Assembly (NCBI GenBank): GCA_023247285.1
Contig: JAHFGU010000013.1
Span: 1-18,606, forward strand
Direction of reading: 5' to 3'
Source: Candidatus Omnitrophota bacterium
GTDB taxonomy: Bacteria; Omnitrophota; Koll11; Aquiviventales; Aquiviventaceae
Length of the DNA stretch: 18,606 nucleotides
This document shows, one piece after another, positions 7,341-15,104 of the stretch. Position numbers and translations under genes: made by a program. A model generated the notes under the pieces. It saw only the letters and a program-made list of their open reading frames with translations. It searched no databases and was not told where the DNA came from. Position 1 is the first letter of the stretch. Every line of letters begins with the position of its first letter.

Positions 7341-9710
7341 CTAGTCCGGCGCGGGCCGGAGGAGCTGGCGCACAAACAGCAGATCGCCCTTGCGGACGGC
7401 CTTCATGGGATCCATGCGATGCGTGATTTGCGCGACGGCAAACCCTTCGCTGTCCAGCTCGGTGAGCTCGACGGTCGCCACCGGCTCATCGTTCTGGGCG
7501 GCCAGGAGGCACGTCATGCCCTTCTGCGCCCAATCCACATCCTTGATCGAGAGGACGACGAAGCCGAGCTCGTCGTTGACTTGGTACACCTTCACCGGGC
7601 TGCCGCGCTCCGTCGACGTCACCGGGCGCTGCGCGGTTGATTTCGCCGGAGGCGAGGCGGGGGCGGACTCCGGGGCCGATTCGACGGACGGCGGCGTGGC
7701 GCCGGCTGCACCCTGCCCTTGGCTCTCCAGGATGCGGATGACCGACTCCGCTTGCTTGAGCCGGTTTTCCCGGTCAACGAGCTGGCCGCTCAGCTGGGTC
7801 GTCACTTCGGCCTTGGCGTTCAACTCGTTCTCCAGTTTCTGCTTGAGATCCGATTTGGCCATGCGCTCGGCGTCCAGCTCGCGCTGCACCTGCTCGAGCC
7901 GCCACTTGTAGCCTTGGCGCTCGCCCAACACCTGCTGCTGATGCTCGTGCAGGTCGGCCTGCACCTGGCTCAAGGTGGCCTTGACATCCCCCGCCTCGCG
8001 GGTCAGCCGCTCGACCTGCCCTTGCAATTGCCGGACCTGCGATTCGCGCTCGAGCAATTGCGTCTTCATCTGGTCATAATCCGCCGTCTTGGCCTGCAGG
8101 TCCTCGAACTGCGCCGAGATGCCGACCTGCGAATGCTTGGACACCTGCACCTCTTGCTGCGCGCCGGTCAGCTCGGCCCGGACGCCGGCCAGCGTCTTCG
8201 TCGCCTCCGCCAGCTCCTTTTCCTTGCGGGCCACGTCCGCCGCGAGCTGCTCCGCGCGCAGGGACACCGCCTCCTGCGTGCCGAACGCCTGCTGGAGCTG
8301 CGCGCGCGCGTCGGTCAGGGCGGCGTCGCGCTCCTTGAGCTGCTTCTCAAGCCCTTCCTTCGTCTCCAGCATGCGATTGAGATTCCCGCCGAACTCGCCG
8401 ATGGTGTCGGCCGCCTGCTGCTTGGCGGCGGCAAGCTGGATTTGCAGCGCCTGGGCGTCCTCGGTGCGCTGGGCGACCGCCTGCAGCAGCTCTTCTTGCT
8501 TCTGCTGCAACCCCTTGATCTTCGCCTCCGCCTCGGTGTTGGTCTGCAGCGCGGCGGCGAGCTGCTGCTGCACCGAGTTGGCGGCTTCGCGCTCAGCCGT
8601 CAGCGTGTCGGTGAGCCGCCCGATTTCCGTCTTCGCCGTCGCCAGGTCGTCCGCCGCGCGGCGGGCTTTGACCAGCTCTTCATTCAACTGGTGCTCGGTG
8701 TCCCGGCCACGGAGCAGCGCGGCCTGCGTTTCCTGCTGCAGCGCCTCAAACCGCTGCTCGCTCGCCTTGAGTTTAGCCGATGTAGCGCCGAGCTGCCCTT
8801 CGGTGTTGGCGCGCCGCTGCGCGGCTTGCTCGAGCTGGTCCGCAAGCTGCTGCTTGGCCAAGCTTAGTTCCTTATACTGCTGCTGTACTGACGTGCGCTC
8901 CGCCATCGCGTCATCAAGCTGCTTGCGCGCATCCGCGAGGGCCGCGCGCAGGCTGTCTTGCTCCGCGCCCGCGTCCTTCAAGCGCCGGTCGGATTTGGCC
9001 AGCTCCTCGTTCAGCCGGCGCGTCTCCTGCGCCTCGGCCTTGAGCTGTTCGTTGGACGATTCGAGCGCCGTCACGCGGCCGCTCAAGAGCGTTCGGTCCT
9101 GTTGCGCCTGCGTGAGCTCGCGCTGCAGCGTCGCCGTCTCGTTGCGACGCGACTCCTGGGCATCGGCGAACTGGCGCTCGAGCTCTTGGTGCTCAGCTTG
9201 CAGGCGGACGTTCGCCTGCTCCAGCGCGGCGCGCGCGTCCTCGCGCTGTTTGAGCTGCTGGTCGCGCTGTTCAAGCTGTTGCGCCAGAGCAGCGATCTTC
9301 TCTTGGAGCGCATTCTGCTCTTTGCCTCGCGCCTCCAGCTCGCCCTGCAAGCTTTGGGTAGATTCCGCCAGTTCAGTGATCCGCTGCTCAGCGCTGGAGA
9401 GGACGGACTTGAGCCGGCGGCTTTCCTCTTCTTGAGCCTGGAGGGCAGACGTGAGCTGCGAGACCACGCCTTTGCCCGACCCCTGCTCCTTCCGCAGCTC
9501 GCTGATCAGTTGCAGCAGCTCTTTGGCCTGGGCATGCTTCGCATCAGCCGCCAGGGCCTGCTTCAGCTCATCAGCAGCCGCATCGTACTGGCCGGACACA
9601 TACAATTTGAGCCCCTTGCTGTAATGCCGATCCGCCGACGAATCAGCGGACGCAGGGCACGCACCCAGCAAGGAGCTCACGAGCAGGAGCGCGAGGAACG
9701 AAGCGGTCAT
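7341..9710 (-). CDS. Large coiled-coil lipoprotein-like envelope protein
   Basis: 789 residues from the ATG at 9710. The N-terminus MTASFLALLLVSSLLGAC has a possible lipobox (LGAC, Cys18), so it may be a lipoprotein; otherwise a signal peptide ends near ADSS. Residues 28-65 look like one TPR unit (YSKGLKLYVSGQYDAAADEL). About 75-690 is almost unbroken coiled coil, rich in Q, E, L and A with LEQ/LKE heptads, implying a very long rod. After a proline/alanine linker, residues 705-789 form a small beta-rich domain (VKVYQVNDELGFVVLSIK, DLLFVRQLL). No family is recognised beyond the general shape. It follows the TIWE-domain protein by 55 bases. A longer frame reaching 9881 would overlap that gene and is Arg-rich and unlikely. 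The rod could span the periplasm, linking to the secretin cluster; that is inference. Confidence 0.85.
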   Translation of the reverse strand: MTASFLALLLVSSLLGACPASADSSADRHYSKGLKLYVSGQYDAAADELKQALAADAKHAQAKELLQLISELRKEQGSGKGVVSQLTSALQAQEEESRRLKSVLSSAEQRITELAESTQSLQGELEARGKEQNALQEKIAALAQQLEQRDQQLKQREDARAALEQANVRLQAEHQELERQFADAQESRRNETATLQRELTQAQQDRTLLSGRVTALESSNEQLKAEAQETRRLNEELAKSDRRLKDAGAEQDSLRAALADARKQLDDAMAERTSVQQQYKELSLAKQQLADQLEQAAQRRANTEGQLGATSAKLKASEQRFEALQQETQAALLRGRDTEHQLNEELVKARRAADDLATAKTEIGRLTDTLTAEREAANSVQQQLAAALQTNTEAEAKIKGLQQKQEELLQAVAQRTEDAQALQIQLAAAKQQAADTIGEFGGNLNRMLETKEGLEKQLKERDAALTDARAQLQQAFGTQEAVSLRAEQLAADVARKEKELAEATKTLAGVRAELTGAQQEVQVSKHSQVGISAQFEDLQAKTADYDQMKTQLLERESQVRQLQGQVERLTREAGDVKATLSQVQADLHEHQQQVLGERQGYKWRLEQVQRELDAERMAKSDLKQKLENELNAKAEVTTQLSGQLVDRENRLKQAESVIRILESQGQGAAGATPPSVESAPESAPASPPAKSTAQRPVTSTERGSPVKVYQVNDELGFVVLSIKDVDWAQKGMTCLLAAQNDEPVATVELTELDSEGFAVAQITHRMDPMKAVRKGDLLFVRQLLRPAPD

Positions 9711-9765
9711 TCCACGGGCGGCATGCGGCCGCCCGCAGGAGGAACTCGCCCGGTGGCTGGGCAGT

Positions 9766-10458
9766 CTACCACCACCCTTTCTTCTTCGGCGCGCTCTGTA
9801 GTGTCGAAGCCGCAGCCGGCGCCGGCGTGACGGGAGCGGCGGGAGTTGCGGCAACCTTTGGCGCAGGAGTCGTTGCCCCACCCTGCGCGGCAGGCGCCTG
9901 GCTGCTTGGCGCAGGCATGACCGGAGCAGCTGAGCCGGTGGCCGCGTGGCCGACGAAGGAATAATCTTCGGTCGTCCCTTCCACCGGATGCTTGCTCAAC
10001 ACTCCCGACAGGGTCTGGCCGTGCAGTTCGCCCCGCCAGAACACGACACCCTTGCCCTCGCCGGTCTGCATCGTTTCCCAGACCGGGATCTCGTCATTGC
10101 CGATGGTTAAGGTGAAGTTCGACGCCGGATACCCTTCGGATGCCAAACGCTCAGCCGTCACCTTGCCTTGGTCGAACCGCAGCGTCTCCTTGACCGGGCG
10201 CTTCCCCGGCTCGCCGGACATCGGGGTCAGCTCGATTTCCCAGATGGTGCCGTTGAGCCCGGCGATGGCGGCCGCTTCTCTGGCTTTCTTCGCGCCGGCT
10301 CGATCCAACCCTTGCGCGGATGCGGGGGCTTGCGTCGCCGCCGCAGGATCCTGCCCCGCAGGAGGCGCCTGCGCCGCCGGCTCATCCTTGGCCCGCGCAG
10401 AGGCTCCGCAGAGCAGCACGGCAAGCACCACGATCCACCCGAATCTCGCGTGTTTCAT
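9766..10458 (-). CDS. Secreted 'TIWE'-domain protein of unknown function
   Basis: 230 residues. The ATG at 10458 follows an excellent ribosome binding site (GGGAGGAGAAGG) and gives a clean signal peptide, MKHARFGWIVVLAVLLCGASARA. A frame extending to 10509 is disfavoured. Residues 24-66 are a low-complexity Ala/Pro/Gln linker. Residues 68-171 are a beta-rich domain with GTIWE at 70-74, GYP at 109-111, VWET at 126-129, WRG at 141-143 and FVG at 168-170. The same domain, with the same anchors in the same order, ends the HUH/Y1 fusion protein at 421-1632. The C-terminal 172-230 is a Pro/Ala tail ending KKKGWW. Function unknown; a lipocalin-like or carbohydrate/envelope-binding beta-barrel is possible. 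It sits between the membrane coiled-coil/TPR gene (81-base gap) and the large coiled-coil gene (55-base gap). Confidence 0.88.
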   Translation of the reverse strand: MKHARFGWIVVLAVLLCGASARAKDEPAAQAPPAGQDPAAATQAPASAQGLDRAGAKKAREAAAIAGLNGTIWEIELTPMSGEPGKRPVKETLRFDQGKVTAERLASEGYPASNFTLTIGNDEIPVWETMQTGEGKGVVFWRGELHGQTLSGVLSKHPVEGTTEDYSFVGHAATGSAAPVMPAPSSQAPAAQGGATTPAPKVAATPAAPVTPAPAAASTLQSAPKKKGWW

Positions 10459-10539
10459 CCTTCTCCTCCCAGTTGGTCGTAGATCAGCGATCTCGAACGC
10501 ACGTCGCACTATCCTACCACGAGTCCCGCGGATCGGCTA

Positions 10540-11673
10540 TCACTCGAGACGATCCTTCGCTTCCCAGGCCTGCCACGAGGCGATGTACTCTTTCACCCAT
10601 CCGGCGTCCTTCGCCCCTGGGCTGATTTGCAGATACCGGCGGAAATAGTTCAGCGACTTCTCGCGGTCGGCCAGGTGCTCGGAGTAGAGCACGCCCAGGT
10701 TGTAATGGGCTTCGGCGTCATCCGGCCGGAGCTCGACGACCTTCTGGAATTCGGCGGCCGCCCGCAGGTATTGCTTCTCGTTGCTGAAGAGCACGCCCAT
10801 ATTATAGTGCATGTCCGCGGCATCCTTGAGGAGCCGCTGGTGCTGCTGCGCCAGCTTCGTCACCTGCGGCGGCACGGTCTTCGCTTTGCGCTTCAGCGCG
10901 GTGTTCTCGCCGAAAATCGTCGCGTAGCGCTCCTGAAGGGAGGCCAGCTCCCCCGCCAGCGACGCGGCCTGGGCCTCGGCCTTGCGCGAGCGCGCCTGCG
11001 CCTCATCGATGCGCTTCTGCGCCTTGCGCAGATCGGTCAGGGCCTTCTTGCGTTCGTGCGTCTCCTTGGTCAGCGTCTTGCGGAGCTGCTGCTCCCGCTG
11101 CGCCCGCGCAGGCACCTGCGCCTTGGCCATTTGCTGCTGGGCCTGCGCGAACCGGCGCTGCAGGCGGTCGCGCTCCTCAACCACCTGCTCATGCTCCGCC
11201 TGAAGCTGCCGCCGCGACTCGGTCAGGAGCGCCAGCTGGCCTTTGAGCTCGCTCTCCTTCCGGAACGACTGCTTCAGCACGCGCTCCATGACGCCCCGCT
11301 CCCCCTTGGAGCGATCGGCCTCCTCGCGGGAGAGCTTCGTTTGCGCCAGCAAGTTGTCGCGATCGGCGCTCAGCGACTGGTAGGCGGCCTGCAGCTTGGC
11401 GTACTCGTCCTGGACCGTCTGCAGCGCGGCCAGCCGCTGCTGGAGCTCTCGGTTGGCGCGTTCAAGCTGCTGGGTTTTGCCCTGCAGCGTGGAAAACATC
11501 GAGGAGAGGCGGCCGGCATGCCGGTAGGCCAGCGTGACGCCGCCGGCGATCGCGAGTGCGACGAGCGCGATCAACGCCACGCGCCAGGGAAACCGCCGGG
11601 GCGGCGCAGGGGGTCGCGGTGCCGGCCCGGAGGGAAGCGGCGACATGCCAGGATCGGTGATCGGGTCACTCAT
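10540..11673 (-). CDS. Membrane-anchored coiled-coil protein with C-terminal TPR
   Basis: 377 residues from the ATG at 11673, which overlaps the end of the secretin gene by 8 bases. A Pro-rich cytoplasmic stretch (1-29) is followed by one transmembrane helix at 31-50 (VALIALVALAIAGGVTLAY). A long coiled coil fills about 60-280 with many LQ/RE/AE heptads. Two TPR units lie at about 286-355 (MHYNMGVLFSNEKQYLRAA and AHYNLGVLYSEHLADREKS). RR before the helix predicts the rod and TPRs in the periplasm. This layout suggests a scaffold that could contact the secretin's periplasmic ring or its pilotin. It has no catalytic motif and no family name I can assign. A longer frame up to 11769 would overlap the secretin by about 100 bases and is rejected. 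Confidence 0.86.
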   Translation of the reverse strand: MSDPITDPGMSPLPSGPAPRPPAPPRRFPWRVALIALVALAIAGGVTLAYRHAGRLSSMFSTLQGKTQQLERANRELQQRLAALQTVQDEYAKLQAAYQSLSADRDNLLAQTKLSREEADRSKGERGVMERVLKQSFRKESELKGQLALLTESRRQLQAEHEQVVEERDRLQRRFAQAQQQMAKAQVPARAQREQQLRKTLTKETHERKKALTDLRKAQKRIDEAQARSRKAEAQAASLAGELASLQERYATIFGENTALKRKAKTVPPQVTKLAQQHQRLLKDAADMHYNMGVLFSNEKQYLRAAAEFQKVVELRPDDAEAHYNLGVLYSEHLADREKSLNYFRRYLQISPGAKDAGWVKEYIASWQAWEAKDRLE

Positions 11674-13408
11674 GCGTGGCGGGCGTTTGGCCGTCTGACG
11701 GCGCGGTGCCGGAGAGCAGCGGCTGGTAGTCGCGATAGGCCTTGAGCCCGCCGCCGAAGGCAGGTTCATCGCCGGTCACGAGCATGTCGCCGCTCACGAT
11801 GTGCGGGGTGATGAACACCACCAGCTCCGTGGTCTCGCTGTCGATTTTCTTCTTATTGAAGAAGATGTCGCCGATGACCGGCAGGTGGCCGAGGCCCGGC
11901 AGGTAGTCGTTGTCGAGCTTCTTCTCCTCCTTGCGCAGGCCGCCGAGGACGATCGTGGAACCGTTCTTGACGAGCACATTGGTTTCCGCCGTCGAGGTGT
12001 CCACGATCGGGATCTCGTTGTTGCTCGGCGTCTTCAGCGTCCGGACGACGCTGGAGACCTCCGGCTTGACCTTCATCGTGATGAAGCCGTCCTCGTTGAT
12101 GTTCGTGGGCGTGACGACGAGCTGAATGCCCACGTCGATGAATTGCACTTCCTCCGCGGTCGTCGACGTCGTCTGGCCCGAGGTCGTCGTGGTCGTCACG
12201 TAGGCCTCGCGGGTGCCCACATGGATGCGCGCTTCCTGGTTCTCGGTGACCATCAGGCGCGGATTCGAGATGATCTTGGTCTGCCCGAGGGTTTCCAGGA
12301 AGCGGAAGAGCTCGTAGCCGTCCCGCGCCACCGTCCCGAACACGAGCTCGCCGCCCTTGGTGCTCTTGCCAATGCTCCGGGACGTGGTGAGCTCCGGGAT
12401 CTTGATATTCGACACCAGCGGCACCTCTGCGGGGGGCGTGCCGATCTTGCTCGGATCAACGCGAAACGCATGCTGCGTGTCGATCCCATGGAACTTGAGG
12501 TTGGAAAACACCTTGTCCCAGTCCACGCCGGTGTTGTCGGAGTTGGTCAGCGCGACCTTGACGATCTTGCTGTCGATCAAGACCTCGCGGGTCTTGCGGT
12601 CCAGGCTCTGGATGAGCCGCTCCACGTCCTTCATCCGGTCCGGCAGGGTCTTGACGACGACCTGGTTGGAGCGCTCGTCCGCCTTCACGGTTCCCAGCTT
12701 GGGGACCTCGATCTGCTCCTTGAGCTGCTCCTCGACGTCCTTCGCCTTGGCGTACTTGATGTCGAACGTGCGGATCGTGCCGCCCTGCTCCAGGGCCGCC
12801 AGCGCGGACTCCATCTCCCGGAGATTCTCCGGGGTGTCCATCACGAGGACCGTGCCCGAATCCTCGTCGACCAAGAGCCGGCCGATCTCGCTCTTGAGGG
12901 TGTCGAGCAAGTTGAAGGCCTGTTGCGGGATGGCGTAGTGCAGCCGGAAGGTTTTCACCTCGCGCAGGTCGGAGAATTTCTTCCCGTAGAGCGCGCGGTA
13001 TTCGGCCTCGGTCATCACGTTGTAGACGTCGCCCTGCTTGTCATACGCCAGCTCATTGGTGCGGAGGATGATGTCGAAGACGTCTCGGATCGGCACGTCG
13101 GTGAGAAACAGGTTCACGCGTCCGGCCACGTTCTTGCTCAGGGCGAGGTTCAGGCCCCCTTTGGTCGCCAGGTATTTGAGCGCATCGGCCGCATCCGTCG
13201 ACCGCAAATCCAGCGAGACCCGCTCCTCCATGCCGCGGGTGGGGCCCTGCGGCTCTTCCGCGGATGGCTGGAGCGAGGAAGCCGGGGGTGCCGGCTGGGC
13301 GCCCGCGCGCATGGCCGGCGACAGCGTCAGCGCCACGCTCAGCGCTGCTGCCGCAGGCCGGATCGCGCGCAGCGCCGAATTAGTGGAGGAGCAGCTCTTC
13401 GCCTTCAT
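11666..13408 (-). CDS. Secretin (GspD/PilQ superfamily outer-membrane pore)
   Basis: The 580-residue protein starts with a signal peptide (1-37, ending AGAQP). Residues 62-135 match a secretin/TonB short N-terminal (N0/STN) domain, 150-208 an N1 domain (VKTFRLHYAIPQQAFNLL) and 211-272 an N2 domain (TFDIKYAKAKDVEEQL). The barrel domain runs from about 274 to 540. It shows EVLIDSKIVKV, the gate region near SNPRLMVTENQEARIHVG (381-398), and the closing signature PGLGHLPVIGDIFFNKK at 504-520, with TELVVFITPHIV at 527-538. It should form the outer-membrane exit channel of a type II secretion or type IV pilus-like system. A Thr-rich loop lies at 404-418. It overlaps the GspC-like gene by 29 bases and the next gene by 8. 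Which system it serves is uncertain because the motor and pilins are not in this window. Confidence 0.95.
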   Translation of the reverse strand: MKAKSCSSTNSALRAIRPAAAALSVALTLSPAMRAGAQPAPPASSLQPSAEEPQGPTRGMEERVSLDLRSTDAADALKYLATKGGLNLALSKNVAGRVNLFLTDVPIRDVFDIILRTNELAYDKQGDVYNVMTEAEYRALYGKKFSDLREVKTFRLHYAIPQQAFNLLDTLKSEIGRLLVDEDSGTVLVMDTPENLREMESALAALEQGGTIRTFDIKYAKAKDVEEQLKEQIEVPKLGTVKADERSNQVVVKTLPDRMKDVERLIQSLDRKTREVLIDSKIVKVALTNSDNTGVDWDKVFSNLKFHGIDTQHAFRVDPSKIGTPPAEVPLVSNIKIPELTTSRSIGKSTKGGELVFGTVARDGYELFRFLETLGQTKIISNPRLMVTENQEARIHVGTREAYVTTTTTSGQTTSTTAEEVQFIDVGIQLVVTPTNINEDGFITMKVKPEVSSVVRTLKTPSNNEIPIVDTSTAETNVLVKNGSTIVLGGLRKEEKKLDNDYLPGLGHLPVIGDIFFNKKKIDSETTELVVFITPHIVSGDMLVTGDEPAFGGGLKAYRDYQPLLSGTAPSDGQTPATHE

Positions 13409-14042
13409 AACTCACGACCACGCCCTCGGGGCCGATCCGCGTGATGCGCAGCCCGTTGACCTCGTCCCCCACTTTCGCCACGAACGTGCGCTGCTGGGAC
13501 TTGCTTTCGATGAGCGCGACCGGATTGGGCCCGCGGTCGATCCCGACCACGGAGAGCCCGGTGGCCAGATCCTCAAGCTGGCGCCGCGCCGTCTTGCTGA
13601 CGGCCGCCTGCTCCACCACGCCTCCGGCGCTGCCGGTGAACGGGTTGCGCTGCGTCAGCGCCGTGACATAGTCTGCCAGCGGCTTCATGGTGAACGGCGC
13701 TGCCGGGCTTTCGGTCGATGCGCCGCTCGGCGGGGCGCCGGCCGGATGGGCGGGCGGCGGGGCCGGTTTCGCCAGCACGAGGTCGACGACCACATAGGCG
13801 CCGAGCGCGGCGAGGACGAGCCAGAGCAGCCGGCTGGCCAGCCGCAGGTTCCAGAGAAACACATCCGCTTGCCGCTGCGGCGGGACCACCAAGCGCCAGG
13901 CGCGCGTCGCCAGCGCCCGGCCGGTCTCCTGCGCCTGCCGCAAGGACGGCGAGGCAGGGAGCTTGAAGGGCGCCCCCCGCTTCTGAGGCCCCTCGATCAT
14001 CCTCAGCAGCTGCTCTTCTGCAGTTTCCTTGGCGGGTGCCAT
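13380..14042 (-). CDS. GspC-like inner-membrane protein of a secretin system
   Basis: 220 residues. A cytoplasmic N-terminal stretch (1-69) is followed by one transmembrane helix at 71-91 (LLWLVLAALGAYVVVDLVLA). A Pro/Ala linker and a conserved-looking LTQRNPF segment (129-135) come next. The periplasmic domain at 157-220 (LATGLSVVGIDRGPNPVALIES, FVAKVGDEVNGLRITRIGPEGVVVSYEGEE) resembles the homology-region domain of GspC and related PilP proteins, which binds the secretin N0 domain. Position right before the secretin gene fits. There is no PDZ domain, so it is shorter than classical GspC. The ATG at 14042 overlaps the ExeA-like gene by 40 bases; an ATG at 14000 would remove the overlap but has no proper ribosome binding site. 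Confidence 0.82.
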   Translation of the reverse strand: MAPAKETAEEQLLRMIEGPQKRGAPFKLPASPSLRQAQETGRALATRAWRLVVPPQRQADVFLWNLRLASRLLWLVLAALGAYVVVDLVLAKPAPPPAHPAGAPPSGASTESPAAPFTMKPLADYVTALTQRNPFTGSAGGVVEQAAVSKTARRQLEDLATGLSVVGIDRGPNPVALIESKSQQRTFVAKVGDEVNGLRITRIGPEGVVVSYEGEELLLH

Positions 14043-14866
14043 CCGGCGTCCAGTTCCTCTTGAATGAGCTCCTCGATGAGGCCGCGGTCCACCGCGTGCG
14101 CCCTGTGCATGACCGCGGCACGGAGCGCCTTGTGACAGAGCATCGCGATGCGCCGGGGATAGCCTTCCGCGTAGTCGTGAATCTCCTCGATGGCCTCGTC
14201 GGTGAAGAGCGCCAGGCGCGACCGGTAGCCGGCCTCCTGCAGCCGAAATTGAATCATCTCGCGCGTCTCCGCCACGTCCAACGGCTCGAGGGCGGCGTGG
14301 AAGCTGATGCGGTCCATGAGGTTGGGCATCCCCGTAATCAGCGGCATCAGCTCCAGCTGCCCCATCAGGACCAGCTGGAGCAGCTTGGTCTCGTTCGTCT
14401 CGTAATTCAGCAAAATGCGGAGGGCCTCAAGCGAGAGCTGGTTCAGCTTGTGCGCTTCATCGATGATCAAGACGACCGTCTCCTGCCCCTGGATGCCCGT
14501 ATGGAACAAGTATCGCTCAAGCACCTCCCGATAGTCCACTATGGTCGGCTCATGGGCGGCGACGTCGATGCCCAGCGTGCGGATGAGGGATTGGAAGAAG
14601 AGGTCTTCAGAGGGGTAGGTCGGATCCAGCACCATGTGGAAGACGAAGCCCTCCCGCTCCCGGAGGAGCTGGATGAGCTTCCGTCCGAGGGTGGTTTTGC
14701 CGGTCCCGATATCCCCAAGGACAATACTCAGGCCGCGCCTGAGCCTGAACTCGATGAGGAGATTGGCAAGCGTTGCGCGGTGTTTCTGGGATTGGTAGAA
14801 GAAGGCGGGATCCGGGCTGGTGGAAAAGGGCTCCCGGTCAAGCCCCAGGACGCGGTAATAACTCAT
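14003..14866 (-). CDS. ExeA/GspA-like AAA ATPase
   Basis: 287 residues. The start YYRVLGLDREPFSTSPDPAF is the standard opening of the ExeA family. Walker A GDIGTGKT lies at 51-58, Walker B VVLIIDEAH at 131-139, a sensor-like LVLMGQ at 165-170 and a possible arginine finger in LMDRIS at 183-188. The C-terminal helices (GYPRRIAMLCHKAL) resemble the lid region. ExeA works with ExeB in placing the ExeD/GspD secretin through peptidoglycan. Here it lacks the C-terminal peptidoglycan-binding domain and membrane helix of the Aeromonas protein, so it is the short form common next to pilus or T2SS-like genes. AAGGGG lies about 5 bases before the ATG at 14866; the frame stays open to 15085, but the extra residues are not family-like. 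First gene of the long cluster, followed by GspC-like and secretin genes. Confidence 0.93.
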   Translation of the reverse strand: MSYYRVLGLDREPFSTSPDPAFFYQSQKHRATLANLLIEFRLRRGLSIVLGDIGTGKTTLGRKLIQLLREREGFVFHMVLDPTYPSEDLFFQSLIRTLGIDVAAHEPTIVDYREVLERYLFHTGIQGQETVVLIIDEAHKLNQLSLEALRILLNYETNETKLLQLVLMGQLELMPLITGMPNLMDRISFHAALEPLDVAETREMIQFRLQEAGYRSRLALFTDEAIEEIHDYAEGYPRRIAMLCHKALRAAVMHRAHAVDRGLIEELIQEELDAGWHPPRKLQKSSC

Positions 14867-15050
14867 CAATCCCCTTGTTGCGGGCTGCAAGCGCTGCGCT
14901 GCCGACGCAGCGGGATGCCGCCTGCGCGCCTGCCGGTGTCCGCTGTCGCTGACACCGATCAGCCGATCATGTCGTGCCAAGGGGACCACTGTGCCGGGTG
15001 CACCGTGACCCCACCGCGAAGGGCCTCTGCTAGCTCCACAACTGGGAGCA
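14867..15050 (-). promoter_or_regulatory. Long 5' leader of the ExeA-secretin operon with hairpins
   Basis: From the predicted transcription start near 15043 to the ExeA-like ATG is about 175 bases without a credible gene. It holds at least two hairpins: CGGTGTC/GACACCG (14934-14940 with 14951-14957) and GCTGCG/CGCAGC (14893-14898 with 14906-14911). I see no match to a known riboswitch core and no T-run terminator, so a regulatory role is only suggested. Confidence 0.35.
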
Positions 15051-15079
15051 ATTGTGACAAATTTGCACCGCGGTGTCAA
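15051..15079 (-). promoter_or_regulatory. Sigma-70-like promoter of the ExeA-secretin operon
   Basis: A perfect -35 TTGACA (15079-15074), a 17-base spacer and -10 box CACAAT (15056-15051, four of six consensus positions) lie 25 bases after the stop of the LysE-type gene. It is the only good promoter seen before the ten-gene run ending at 2032. Confidence 0.65.
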
Positions 15080-15104
15080 CGGCATTCGAGGCGGATCGCC
15101 CGAG

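Noticed and set aside
7323..7344. GC-rich inverted repeat CTAGC/GCTAG at the end of the coiled-coil gene, considered as a terminator
   Set aside because: It has no T-run on the minus strand and contains a mismatch; the next gene starts within 30 bases.
11801..13444. 547-codon open frame on the plus strand opposite the secretin
   Set aside because: It mirrors the secretin gene codon for codon, has no domain, and is the expected by-product of GC-rich coding DNA. The same holds for long plus-strand frames opposite 3638-4936, 7719-9830, 10627-11745, 14036-15157, 15579-17051 and 17073-18521.
14957..14985. TGGCACG on the minus strand considered as a sigma-54 promoter
   Set aside because: The -24 half fits, but the -12 TTGC element is absent at the required spacing.
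14867..15085. N-terminal extension of the ExeA-like protein to an ATG at 15085
   Set aside because: The family begins with the YYRVLGL segment; the extension has no family features, would start upstream of the predicted transcription start, and the ATG at 14866 has a good ribosome binding site.
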